In this document: one piece after another, positions 17,255 through 26,570 of the stretch | Position numbering within the stretch: position 1 is the first letter of the stretch | Layout: each line of letters starts with the position of its first letter | Assembly (NCBI GenBank): GCA_903845085.1 | Contig: CAIMWD010000116.1 | Location: 1 to 34,614, forward strand | Direction: 5' to 3' | Length of the DNA stretch: 34,614 bases | Source of the DNA: an uncultured Acidimicrobiaceae bacterium | GTDB taxonomy: Bacteria; Actinomycetota; Acidimicrobiia; Acidimicrobiales; Bog-793 | Translations under genes and position numbers: made by a program | The notes under the pieces: model-generated | What the model was told of the DNA's origin: nothing | Seen by the model: the letters and a program-made list of their open reading frames with translations, nothing else | Databases searched by the model: none

Positions 17255-17935
17255 CTAGATATGGAGTCCGCACTCGGTCTTGTCGGAGTCGGGCCAACGA
17301 CCGGCGCGGGGGTCCTCGCCCGGTGCGACCGGCCGCGTCGTTGGCGCACAACCGATGGAGATGTAACCGACATAGTTCAGTGGATGGCGAGGAAGTCCAT
17401 GCTCCTTGACGTAGTTATCGACGTCGTCGTCCGTCCACGCGGCCATTGGGTTGATCTTCACGATCGCTTTCTCCGCATCCCAGCTCACCACCGGTGCGTT
17501 CGCGCGCTCTGGAGTGTCGATGCGCTTGAGCCCGGTTATCCAAGCTGCCTTCGTCTCGAGCATCTTGTTGAGCGGAGCGACCTTGCGCAGCGCACAGCAG
17601 TCCGGTGCACCACAGGGTGAGACGTCATCGGCGATCTCGGGCTCCAAGATCGCCAGATTGAGGTCGTAGAGATCACGGATACGGCGCATATAGGCCAGTG
17701 TCTCTGGGAAGTGAAAGTGCGTATCAAGAAAGATCGTGAGCATCCTCGGATCGACCTTCACGCAGAGGTCGATGAGGACGGCATCTTGAAATGAGGCCGC
17801 CATCACGAGGTCAGATCCAAAATTTTCCACCGCCCAGGCGATGATCTCGGTGGCGCTCCTGTCATTGAGTTCAGCCGAGGCCTGATCGATTGCCGCAAGG
17901 TCCATGATCTGTGTCACAACTGATACTCCATCCAA
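17255..17935 (-). CDS. cysH: Assimilatory phosphoadenylyl/adenylyl-sulfate reductase
   Basis: MAASFQDAVLIDLC, IFLDTHFHFPETLAYM, PDCCALRKVAPLNKML, ITGLKRIDTPERANAPVV, NPMAAWTDDDVDNYVKEHGLPRHPLNYVGYISIGC, C-terminal TECGLH. Confidence 0.92.
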   Translation of the reverse strand: MDGVSVVTQIMDLAAIDQASAELNDRSATEIIAWAVENFGSDLVMAASFQDAVLIDLCVKVDPRMLTIFLDTHFHFPETLAYMRRIRDLYDLNLAILEPEIADDVSPCGAPDCCALRKVAPLNKMLETKAAWITGLKRIDTPERANAPVVSWDAEKAIVKINPMAAWTDDDVDNYVKEHGLPRHPLNYVGYISIGCAPTTRPVAPGEDPRAGRWPDSDKTECGLHI

Positions 17936-18097
17936 AGAAAGGCCACTACGCCACCGGCCAATTCAGCAATTTGATGCTATCGCTAATACTGAAACGCTCA
18001 CTTGCGTAACCCACTACACGATGGTCAATGGATGACGAGAGGGGGCCAGTGAGAGAGCGACGGTAGCCCGGGTCATCTTGCGAGTAACTTTCCTGTC

Positions 18098-18817
18098 GTG
18101 GTTGTTCCCGGCATTGCCCCTGATCGGATACCGACACACGTGGCCTGTGTGATGGATGGCAACGGTCGCTGGGCCACGGCCCGTGGGCTCTCCCGCACCG
18201 AGGGACACGCCGCGGGCGAGCACGCGCTGCTCGACGCGATCGAGGGAGCGCTCGAACTTGGCATCAGCTATTTCAGCGTGTACGCCTTCTCGACGGAGAA
18301 TTGGCGCCGCCCCGTAGAGGAGGTTCGCTTCCTCATGAACTTCAATATCGCGATCTTGGATCGAAACCGTGACTACCTCCACAGCCGCGGAGTGCGTATC
18401 CGCTTTGCGGGACGCCACGATTGGCGGGTGCCAAAGCGACTCGAGCGAACGATGGATCGCGCGGTGGAGCTCACCAAGGCAAATCGCACGATGACACTCA
18501 CCATCTGCTTTAACTACGGTGGCCGCGCGGAGATCGTCGACGCAGTCAAGGCGCTCATTGCAAGCGGAATTTCACCAGAGAAGATCAATGAGCGAGCCAT
18601 ATCTCGGCACCTCTACTACCCAGATATGCCCGACCCCGATCTCGTCATCCGCACCTCGGGGGAGTATCGGATCTCTAACTTTCTTCTCTGGGAGATCGCC
18701 TACTCCGAGTTCATCTTCACTGAGGTGCTCTGGCCCGACTTTCGTCGTGAGAATCTCTACGAGGCGATCCGTGAATTCCAGCATCGAGAACGGCGCTTTG
18801 GAGGGGTAGACCAATGA
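18098..18817 (+). CDS. uppS: Polyprenyl (undecaprenyl) diphosphate synthase
   Basis: VMDGNGRWATARGLSRTEGH, FSTENWRRPVEEVRFLM, DPDLVIRTSGEYRISNFLLWEIAYSEFIFTEVLWPDF. Confidence 0.95.
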   Translation: MVVPGIAPDRIPTHVACVMDGNGRWATARGLSRTEGHAAGEHALLDAIEGALELGISYFSVYAFSTENWRRPVEEVRFLMNFNIAILDRNRDYLHSRGVRIRFAGRHDWRVPKRLERTMDRAVELTKANRTMTLTICFNYGGRAEIVDAVKALIASGISPEKINERAISRHLYYPDMPDPDLVIRTSGEYRISNFLLWEIAYSEFIFTEVLWPDFRRENLYEAIREFQHRERRFGGVDQ

Positions 18818-19056
18818 GTGGCTCCGAGCGTTCCCACGACATCTCCCTGGAGAACTCCGAGGAGACCGCGACGGAGGGGTCGAGTTGGATCCGTAGCCAC
18901 ATCGCGCGATCTATCGGCGTGCTCGGTGGCCTACTTGCCGTCGCCATCCTTCTCTTCTTGAGCTCGCTGGGGTTTCGCCCAGCGCTCTTCCTTCTTCTCT
19001 TTCCCATCGCCGGAATTATTCTCATCTTCGGCGGCGGCAAGATCCACCAAGCCTGA
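18814..19056 (+). CDS. Small membrane protein, unknown function
   Basis: 80 aa with two predicted TM segments. ATGA overlap with uppS, directly followed by recO. Confidence 0.7.
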   Translation: MSGSERSHDISLENSEETATEGSSWIRSHIARSIGVLGGLLAVAILLFLSSLGFRPALFLLLFPIAGIILIFGGGKIHQA

Positions 19057-19058
19057 CC

Positions 19059-19790
19059 GTGGCGCACTTTCTCGATGAGGGGATCGCTTTGCGTGCGATC
19101 CGACTCGGCGAGACCGACCGAATCGTGACCTTTCTCACCAAGGAGAATGGAAAGGTCCGCGCTGTGGCGAAGGGCGTGCGGCGCCCAAAAAATAGGATCG
19201 GATCACGCGTTGAACCACTCAGTCACGTGACCATGATGTGTTGGCGTGGTCGCGGCGACCTCGACACCGTGAGCCAAGTTGAGCTTCTCGAATCATTTCG
19301 AGAGATCCGTGCCGACCTCGATCGGATGGGACCGGCTCTCACGATTCTTGAGATGGTGGATCAGTTTGCCCTCGAACGCCATCCCTCTCATGAACTCTTT
19401 ACTATGTTGCTCGGTGCGCTTCGTTCACTCGAAGGTCGCCACTCAGCGACGATCTTGGGTGCCTTTGCCTTTAAGCTCCTCGCGCTCGAAGGGGTAGGAC
19501 CGATCACACTCGAATGCGCCAGCTGTGGCAGTAGTGAGCGATTGGTCGCATTCGATCTTGGCATCGGTGGTCTGCTCTGTGTCAATTGCCGCAGGGGGCA
19601 ATCGGTGAGTCCTGAGGTTGTCGAGTACCTGCAGCGCCTCGCCAATGGAGGCCTTGCCAGTCTTCTCGAAGAACCGGCGAGCTCCGCCGCCTCGGCGTTT
19701 GAACACCTTGGCCTTACCAGCATCGAACATCATCTCGGTCACCGACTTCGCAGTACGCACACTGGCCCCATAGGCACCGGTGGCTACTGA
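19059..19790 (+). CDS. recO: DNA repair protein RecO
   Basis: ALRAIRLGETDRIVTFLTKENGKVRAVAKGVRRPKNRIGSRVEPLSHV; zinc-binding CASCGS...CVNC. GTG start. Confidence 0.93.
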   Translation: MAHFLDEGIALRAIRLGETDRIVTFLTKENGKVRAVAKGVRRPKNRIGSRVEPLSHVTMMCWRGRGDLDTVSQVELLESFREIRADLDRMGPALTILEMVDQFALERHPSHELFTMLLGALRSLEGRHSATILGAFAFKLLALEGVGPITLECASCGSSERLVAFDLGIGGLLCVNCRRGQSVSPEVVEYLQRLANGGLASLLEEPASSAASAFEHLGLTSIEHHLGHRLRSTHTGPIGTGGY

Positions 19791-19945
19791 GGCGACCTCG
19801 TCTCCGAGGCTGAAGCACTCGGATGGATAAGAGGCAACAGCGGAAGATGCACTGCACCTGATATCCCTCGAACTCGCAAGCTCGTGCGCAGCTTCGTTCT
19901 CGCTCTGTGGGAAAGGCGACGGGGGCAGCCAACTATCGTGAGGAG

Positions 19946-21316
19946 ATGGCTGAGAATACGAGCGAGACCAATCCCCACAAGCGTTCCCCGGAGCTCTTCG
20001 ATCAGATCGTCAACCTCTGCAAGCGTCGCGGATTCGTCTTCCCCTCCGCGGAGATCTACGGGGGCATCCGCTCCACCTACGACTACGGGCCACTCGGCGC
20101 GCTCATGCTGCGAAATGTGAAGAACGCCTGGTGGCGGGCGATGGTGCAAGAGCGAGACGACGTTGTCCCGATCGATGCGGCGATTCTCACCAATCCAAAG
20201 GTCTGGGAGGCCTCCGGACACCTCGCGACCTTCACCGACCCACTCGTCGACTGCCGTAAATGCAAGGAGCGGTGGCGTCAGGATCAGATCGGTGACACCT
20301 GCCCCAACTGCGGGTCGAAGGACCTCACCGATGCACGGCCTTTCAACCTCATGTTCAAGACATTTGTCGGCCCGGTCGAGGAGGAGGCGAACGTCGCCTA
20401 TCTGCGTCCGGAGACGGCGCAGGGCATGTTTGTGAACTTCGTCAACGTCATGCAATCGATGCGCCTTAAGCCGCCCTTTGGTATCGCTCAACAGGGGCGC
20501 AGTTTCCGTAATGAGATCACGCCCGGCAACTTCGTCTTCCGTACACGCGAGTTTGAACAGATGGAGCTGGAGTTTTTCGTTCCTCCGGCGGAGGCCGGCA
20601 CGTGGCATGAGTTTTGGTGCAACGAGCGCCTGAATTGGTACCGCCGCTTTGGTATCCAAGAGGAGCTTTTGCGCCTGCGTCACCATGAAGCGGAGGAGCT
20701 CTCTCACTACAGCGCCGGTACCGCCGACGTCGAGTTTGCCTTCCCCTGGGGCTGGGGCGAGCTGGAGGGGATCGCAAACCGGACTGACTTTGACTTAAAG
20801 GCGCATGCGGCACACTCTGGCGAGCGCCTTGAGTACTTCGATCAGGCGACCGGGGAGCGCTATACCCCCTATGTCATTGAGCCTGCAGCGGGTGCAACAA
20901 GGACCATGATGGCCTTCCTCATTGCCGCCTACGACGAGGACGAGGTCGGTGGCGAACGTCGCTCTGTTCTTCGGCTCCATCCGCAGCTCGCGCCCTATCA
21001 GGTGGCGGTCTTGCCACTGTCGAAGAAGGAGACGCTTGCTCCGCTCGCGCGCGAAGTCCTTTCAAACCTGAAGATGCACTTCATGTGCGAATATGACGAC
21101 ACACAATCGATCGGTCGTCGTTATCGCCGACAGGACGAGATCGGCACCCCGCTGTGTGTCACCGTCGATTTCGATTCGCTCGACGATGGCTGCGTGACCG
21201 TGCGCGATCGCGACACCACCGAGCAACGACGGGTCACCATCGCCGAACTCGTGAGCGAGATCTCCGCACAGTTGGCTCGCCCGTTCACCCCCCGCCCCAT
21301 CACCACGGCTCCCTGA
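19946..21316 (+). CDS. glyS: Glycyl-tRNA synthetase (single-chain class II)
   Basis: KRRGFVFPSAEIYGGIRSTYDYGPLGALMLRNVKNAWW, VWEASGHLATFTDPLVDC, YLRPETAQGMFVNF, CRKCKERW...CPNCGSKDL. Confidence 0.96.
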   Translation: MAENTSETNPHKRSPELFDQIVNLCKRRGFVFPSAEIYGGIRSTYDYGPLGALMLRNVKNAWWRAMVQERDDVVPIDAAILTNPKVWEASGHLATFTDPLVDCRKCKERWRQDQIGDTCPNCGSKDLTDARPFNLMFKTFVGPVEEEANVAYLRPETAQGMFVNFVNVMQSMRLKPPFGIAQQGRSFRNEITPGNFVFRTREFEQMELEFFVPPAEAGTWHEFWCNERLNWYRRFGIQEELLRLRHHEAEELSHYSAGTADVEFAFPWGWGELEGIANRTDFDLKAHAAHSGERLEYFDQATGERYTPYVIEPAAGATRTMMAFLIAAYDEDEVGGERRSVLRLHPQLAPYQVAVLPLSKKETLAPLAREVLSNLKMHFMCEYDDTQSIGRRYRRQDEIGTPLCVTVDFDSLDDGCVTVRDRDTTEQRRVTIAELVSEISAQLARPFTPRPITTAP

Positions 21317-21413
21317 GCGCTCGGGCGCAGCGGTGAGATCTCGACGAAGTACAGGTACAGAGAGATCCGTTCCGCCTGACACATCGAACCAATAGAGGCA
21401 GTACCGTCGGGCC

Positions 21414-23342
21414 ATGGCAATTCCAGAGGAGGACGTCGCGAGGGTACGCGAGGCGACCGATATCTCTGCAGTGATTGGCGAATACACCTCACTCAAACGA
21501 GTCGGACGACGCTTCGTTGGACTCTGCCCCTTCCACGGTGAGCGCACGCCCTCCTTCTCCGTGAATGCCGAGGAGGGCCTTTACTACTGCTTTGGCTGTC
21601 AGGCCTCTGGAGACGCGATCTCTTTTGTGCGGGCGATTGAGCACTGTGACTTTGTCGAAGCGGTTGAGCGACTCGCCGCTCGTGTCGGCATCACGGTTCG
21701 CAACGATGCCGAGGGATCGAACGACGCCACCCGCGGTCGGCGCCAGGCCCTCTATGAGGTGCTCGCCGACGCAGTGGAGTTCTACCACCGCCAACTGCTC
21801 GAAAGCGCAGAGGCCGGCGGCGCGCGCCGCTACCTCCGTTCGCGCGGTTACGACGGCGAGGTGGTGAGAAACTTCCGCCTTGGCTACGCACCGGCAGGAT
21901 ATGACGCGCTGACGCGACACCTAGGCCAAAGTGCTGCGGTGCAGCGTGAGGCTGGCCTTGCCTTTGAAAATTCACGGAGTCGCATGCAGGACGTAATGCG
22001 CGAGCGCATCATCTTTCCGATCTTTGATCCGATGGGTAAGGTCATTGCGCTGGGTGGGCGGGTTCTTCCCGATGAGCTTCGTACGAATCAGCAGAACCCG
22101 GGCCCCAAGTATCGCAACTCTCCCGAGTCACCTATCTACGCAAAGAGCTCCACGCTCTATGGTCTCAACTGGTCGAAGTCGGAGATCGCGCGCACCCATG
22201 AGGTGATCGTCTGCGAGGGATATACCGATGTCATCGGTTTCTCGACCGCGGGTCTCCCCCGCGCTGTTGCTACCTGTGGCACCTCGCTCACCGAGAGCCA
22301 CTTCAAGCTCCTCTCGCGCTTCGCCAAACGCGTGGTGCTCTCCTTTGATCAAGACAACGCCGGCCAAAATGCGGCTGCTCGGCTCTACGAATATGAGCGC
22401 CGGCACGAGGTCGAGCTCTTGGTTGCGGAGCTGCCTATCGGTACCGATCCGGGAGAGCTCGCGCGCACCGATCCTGCGTTGTTGCGGCGCGCAATTGCAG
22501 AGGCACGGCCATTCTTGGGTTTCCGCGTCGATCGCGCGATCGCGCTTCATGAGCTCACCACCCCAGAGGGTCGCGCACGTGCCACAGAGGCCGCGATCGC
22601 AGTGATCGCGGAGCACCCGAATGACCTCGTTCGTGATCAGTACCTTGTCGACGTCGCGGATCGAACGCATCACGACCCACAACGACTGCGCCAGTTACTC
22701 GAGGCCGAGCGGGTCGCGCGCGAGCATCGCCCAGAACCCACCGCTGCACCCAACCGACGCGACCGACGCGAACCGTCGGAGGAGGAGGGACGGCCAATTC
22801 CCAACACACCCGATGGACAGAACAGCGACGAGGGAGCGGTGCCGCGTGTGGCGAGCGTGAATGAATCGCGGGCCGGACGAGATGGCCTCATGTTGGCGAT
22901 TCATCGACCTGCAGAGGTTGCAGAGTGGATCGATACCGTTCTTTTCCCTGACCCCGTGCAACGTCGGGCCTTCATCGCGCTTCTGGGTGCCGAGGAGCTC
23001 CACGGAGCGATCGACAGCGCCGACGATGAGGCAAGCGAGCTATTGCGGCGCCTCGTCGTGAGCGATGGGGCGGAGGAGATCGATGTGAACGGCACGCTCA
23101 TCGAGCTGGTCCGTGCCGCAGCGACTCGCGCGCTCGTAGATCTCGAGGTGGAGGCGCGTCTTCACGCCGATGAGGCTGCCCTCGTCGGCGAGGTCGCAAA
23201 TCGTAGTGCTTGGCTCAAGGCCGAGCTGGAGGCACTCCGCGACCCGGGTGAGGCGGGGGCTCGAGCCAACTTCGCGGTTGCAAGTGCACAGCGGATTCTT
23301 GCGTGGCTCCGTGCGACCCATACCGATGAGCCAGCCATCTAG
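21414..23342 (+). CDS. dnaG: DNA primase
   Basis: CHC2 zinc finger GLCPFHGERTPSFSVNAEEGLYYCFGCQASGDAISFV; Toprim VIVCEGYTDVIGFSTAG; VVLSFDQDNAGQNAA. Confidence 0.96.
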   Translation: MAIPEEDVARVREATDISAVIGEYTSLKRVGRRFVGLCPFHGERTPSFSVNAEEGLYYCFGCQASGDAISFVRAIEHCDFVEAVERLAARVGITVRNDAEGSNDATRGRRQALYEVLADAVEFYHRQLLESAEAGGARRYLRSRGYDGEVVRNFRLGYAPAGYDALTRHLGQSAAVQREAGLAFENSRSRMQDVMRERIIFPIFDPMGKVIALGGRVLPDELRTNQQNPGPKYRNSPESPIYAKSSTLYGLNWSKSEIARTHEVIVCEGYTDVIGFSTAGLPRAVATCGTSLTESHFKLLSRFAKRVVLSFDQDNAGQNAAARLYEYERRHEVELLVAELPIGTDPGELARTDPALLRRAIAEARPFLGFRVDRAIALHELTTPEGRARATEAAIAVIAEHPNDLVRDQYLVDVADRTHHDPQRLRQLLEAERVAREHRPEPTAAPNRRDRREPSEEEGRPIPNTPDGQNSDEGAVPRVASVNESRAGRDGLMLAIHRPAEVAEWIDTVLFPDPVQRRAFIALLGAEELHGAIDSADDEASELLRRLVVSDGAEEIDVNGTLIELVRAAATRALVDLEVEARLHADEAALVGEVANRSAWLKAELEALRDPGEAGARANFAVASAQRILAWLRATHTDEPAI

Positions 23343-23400
23343 TTCCCTGAGCTGAGGAGACCGAGTTACCTCAGGAGCGCTGCTATCGTTTCCACATCAT

Positions 23401-23476
23401 TCTGGGGTAGCTCAATTGGCAGAGCATGCGGCTGTTAACCGCAGGGTTGAGAGTTCGAGTCTCTCCCCCAGAGCCA
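23401..23476 (+). tRNA. tRNA-Asn (anticodon GTT), CCA encoded
   Basis: TCTGGGGTAGCTCAATTGGCAGAGCATGCGGCTGTTAACCGCAGGGTTGAGAGTTCGAGTCTCTCCCCCAGAGCCA folds as a cloverleaf; anticodon loop CTGTTAA. Confidence 0.96.
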
Positions 23477-23533
23477 GCTGCTCGACGTAGCGGTAGGTCT
23501 TTCGTTGCAGTTCCGGCGCGTGAGGGAGGTCGA

Positions 23534-23962
23534 ATGTCAGATAATGATTCGCGTCCAAGATTTCACCTCGCCGTTGGCGTTGACGACCTCGCCGCCGCAG
23601 CGCATTTCTATGGCGAGGTGCTCGGCTGCTCTCCGGGTCGATCCTCAGAGATTTGGATGGACTGGAACCTCTATGGGCACCAGGTCGTTACCCACTTGGT
23701 CGATCGCGTCCAGGCGCGAGCACACAACAGCGTCGACGATCACGACGTCCCTGTCCCCCACTTTGGCGTGCTCCTCAGCGTCGTGGAGTTTCACGAGCTC
23801 GCGAACCGCCTCAAAGAAAGCAACATCGATTTCGTCATAGAGCCCTACCTTCGATTCGCCGGCGAGGTCGGCGAGCAGTGGACGATGTTCTTCCTCGACC
23901 CTGCAGGAAACGCGATCGAGGTAAAGGCCTTCGCCGACGATTCCTACGTCTTCGCGCATTAG
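23534..23962 (+). CDS. VOC (glyoxalase/bleomycin-resistance fold) family protein
   Basis: FHLAVGVDDLAAAAHFYGEVLGCSPGRSSEIWMDWNLYGHQVVTHLV and TMFFLDPAGNAIEVKAF. ATG 23534 is the likely start (the longer ORF overlaps the tRNA). Confidence 0.85.
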   Translation: MSDNDSRPRFHLAVGVDDLAAAAHFYGEVLGCSPGRSSEIWMDWNLYGHQVVTHLVDRVQARAHNSVDDHDVPVPHFGVLLSVVEFHELANRLKESNIDFVIEPYLRFAGEVGEQWTMFFLDPAGNAIEVKAFADDSYVFAH

Positions 23963-24062
23963 GTACCCAAGAGGATGTTGCACAGATACGTCCTCGTCAC
24001 CGCGGAATGCCGGACGCTCGCATTGGGGAGAACTCTCAAACAGCGGCTGAGGTAGCCGATGA

Positions 24063-25655
24063 TTAGGGAAATGCGGGTCCGTGCACCACAATCGGATGAC
24101 GGTAGGTGAGCACGGAGTAGGTGCCGATGGTCCGCGTCGCGGCAGGCGCTCCAAAGGTGCGACGTACCGTGGCGGCGTCGACACGTCCGTAGGGATCGCG
24201 CTGGTAGACCACTACATCAAAGGTGACGTGGTCATACCAACTCGCACTCGCTTGTCGACCATCAGGAACCACGATCCCCTGTAGGTTTGCTACAACCGGC
24301 CGGAGAACCACTGCCCCCCTCGTATCGACGGTGACAATCGATGCGGCCCAGTAGTCCGCGATGCCCTTGGTGAGATGATGCGAGATGAGGTAGCGCTCGA
24401 GCGGTGCAGTTGGCGCTGTTGGTGCTCCCCTGCCCGCAACCACTGCCGAAGAGTAGGCAAGCACGATAAGCGTGGCTACGAGGAGTGGTGCAGCCATCTG
24501 CTCGGCATAATTCGAGAATCGCACCAGAGCCCGTGCAACGATCCGCGCTGCAAGAATTGAGGAAAAGATCACCACGGGATCGAGGTAACGCGCATAGCTT
24601 GTGTTGTTCGAAAGGGTGAGGAGGAGAAAGACACCGAGAGCACCGAGCACCATAGACAAAAGGAGATCATCACTGCGCCACAGTGCCTCCGTCGCCACTG
24701 CACTCTCACGGTTATCTCCGCGCACGAGACCGCGAACTACATTCACCAAGGCTGCGACGACACCAAAAACCACAACGATCGCGACGAGCGCGCGAACGAT
24801 CGCAAGCAGGGTCTCCACCGGATCGCCGCCGACCGGCCCTGGGTGAATCCCATAGATCGCCGTCACCCAATTGCCGAGATGTCCAAGGTCACGGATGAGC
24901 TGGTGAAATTTCACCGTGTGATGACTCTCGCTCACGCTGAAGGTGCCGACCGCACTCGAGATAGCTCGAAAGATCAACGCGACGACAAGGGCGGCGACCG
25001 CCGCACCAATGAGATCGAGCCCAGCACGAAGGGACCGAGTACGCAAGCTTGCGAAGAGGCCCGCAAGGGCGAGCGGCACAACGCCCAGTGCGACCATCTG
25101 AAGATCACCATTTATCGCGAGTCCAATGAGAACCACGGACAAGAACCATCGCCACCCAAATCCAGGACGTCGCAGCAGCACAACAGCGATAAGACAGACC
25201 AGCGCCGTCGCGATATGCCATGGACCCTGGAGGAGAAAATACGCACCGGTTCGGCTCGGTATCGCGAGGAAGAGGAGTAGGAGTGTCGCCATGTAGACGC
25301 GCTGTCGAAGGGGTGCGCCCTCTGCACCAATTTTCATCCCAACGAGGAGGCACAGGGCCAGCAACAGTGCCGGGATGAGGTGCATGAGGATCGGTGCAAG
25401 GCCGATGACGGCGACACCAACCGCGTAGTAGGGAACATCGACGGTAAGAAAGGAATCGAGCGACAGCGACCAACCATGCAGCAGGAGCTGGCCATGGGTC
25501 GCCGCAAACCCCTCCAACACAACGGTTGCCCCATCAGCATTAGGGGCGTAGGCATGGCTTGAGGCATAGGTCAGCCACGAGGTCAGCCCAACGAGTATCC
25601 CCAAGAAAAGCACGAGCCGAAGGACGGTTCGGTGGCGACGCTCCCTCTGCTCCAT
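24063..25655 (-). CDS. Polytopic integral membrane protein, unknown (GT-C-like)
   Basis: 530 aa, around 10 or more hydrophobic segments, and an extracytoplasmic C-terminal region. Confidence 0.7.
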   Translation of the reverse strand: MEQRERRHRTVLRLVLFLGILVGLTSWLTYASSHAYAPNADGATVVLEGFAATHGQLLLHGWSLSLDSFLTVDVPYYAVGVAVIGLAPILMHLIPALLLALCLLVGMKIGAEGAPLRQRVYMATLLLLFLAIPSRTGAYFLLQGPWHIATALVCLIAVVLLRRPGFGWRWFLSVVLIGLAINGDLQMVALGVVPLALAGLFASLRTRSLRAGLDLIGAAVAALVVALIFRAISSAVGTFSVSESHHTVKFHQLIRDLGHLGNWVTAIYGIHPGPVGGDPVETLLAIVRALVAIVVVFGVVAALVNVVRGLVRGDNRESAVATEALWRSDDLLLSMVLGALGVFLLLTLSNNTSYARYLDPVVIFSSILAARIVARALVRFSNYAEQMAAPLLVATLIVLAYSSAVVAGRGAPTAPTAPLERYLISHHLTKGIADYWAASIVTVDTRGAVVLRPVVANLQGIVVPDGRQASASWYDHVTFDVVVYQRDPYGRVDAATVRRTFGAPAATRTIGTYSVLTYRHPIVVHGPAFP

Positions 25656-25747
25656 GAGGGAGAGATCCTATTGCACTGAATTCGCCTGTTTTGGATCCTC
25701 TCTCGCCACCGCACCGACTCGGCTCTCCCTCCCGATAGGGTCATGGC

Positions 25748-25939
25748 ATGTCACTCTTTCGACGCCGTCGGCAACGTGAACCTCGTCCGGATGCCTATGC
25801 GGAGGCAGAGAGCAATCCAGAGCTCATCGCAGCGGAGCTAGAGGTCAACCAACAGCCAGAGATCACCCGGCTCTATAACCCTCTCGACGGCACCGATGCA
25901 GATCCAAATATTTGGGTAGCGAATGACGACGAAGACTGA
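25748..25939 (+). CDS. Small hypothetical protein with a basic N-terminus and acidic C-terminus
   Basis: 63-aa ORF MSLFRRRRQREPRPDAYAEAESNPELIAAELEV...ANDDED in an intergenic slot with no competing gene. Confidence 0.5.
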   Translation: MSLFRRRRQREPRPDAYAEAESNPELIAAELEVNQQPEITRLYNPLDGTDADPNIWVANDDED

Positions 25940-25960
25940 TTCTCATCACTGAATGCGTGA

Positions 25961-26488
25961 CTAGCGCGTTGAAACCTCTTTGGAGATGCCGCGAGCTTCA
26001 AGGGTAAGGAGCTCCGTCTTTAGCTCTAGTCCACCTGCGTAACCAACAAGTGCGCCACCTGCGCCGATGACGCGATGGCAGGGCACAATGATCGCAAGTG
26101 GATTGACATGGTTTGCTGCTCCGATCGCACGGGCTGCCTTCGGACGTCCCACCGCAGCGGCGACCTCACCGTACGACCGCGTCTCCCCGTAGGGGATCGC
26201 ACCGAGCGCTCGCCACACTGAACGTTGGAACTCTGTACCGGTGGGCGCGAGTGGAATCGAGAAAGTACGAATTGCGCCAAGGAGATAGCCATCGATCTGC
26301 TCGAGGGCATCGAAGAGCAACGTTCCGGCCTTCGGAGCGTCTCGCTCGACGCCCGGCCAGGGACCAAAGGCGGGAAGCCGCAGTTCGGTAAGGGAACCGC
26401 CATCTGAGACGATGAGAAGCTCGCCGATAGTTGTTGCGACAACAAGAGAGAACCGCTGTTCACACGGTGTGACAAATTCGACTGTCAT
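25961..26488 (-). CDS. ogt: Methylated-DNA--[protein]-cysteine S-methyltransferase
   Basis: FQRSVWRALGAIPYGETRSYGEVAAAVGRPKAARAIGAANHVNPLAIIVPCHRVIGAGGALVGYAGG (PCHRV active site). Confidence 0.94.
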   Translation of the reverse strand: MTVEFVTPCEQRFSLVVATTIGELLIVSDGGSLTELRLPAFGPWPGVERDAPKAGTLLFDALEQIDGYLLGAIRTFSIPLAPTGTEFQRSVWRALGAIPYGETRSYGEVAAAVGRPKAARAIGAANHVNPLAIIVPCHRVIGAGGALVGYAGGLELKTELLTLEARGISKEVSTR

Positions 26489-26570
26489 CGCTGTTGGATC
26501 TCCTCGTCGTATCGCTCAAATATCTTCATACTCTCCCTCAACCACCCTGTGCGTACTGCAACTTCTCGCC

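Noticed and set aside
19784-20707. 307-aa minus-strand ORF opposite glyS
   Set aside because: Overlaps the clearly conserved GlyRS coding sequence; a shadow ORF.
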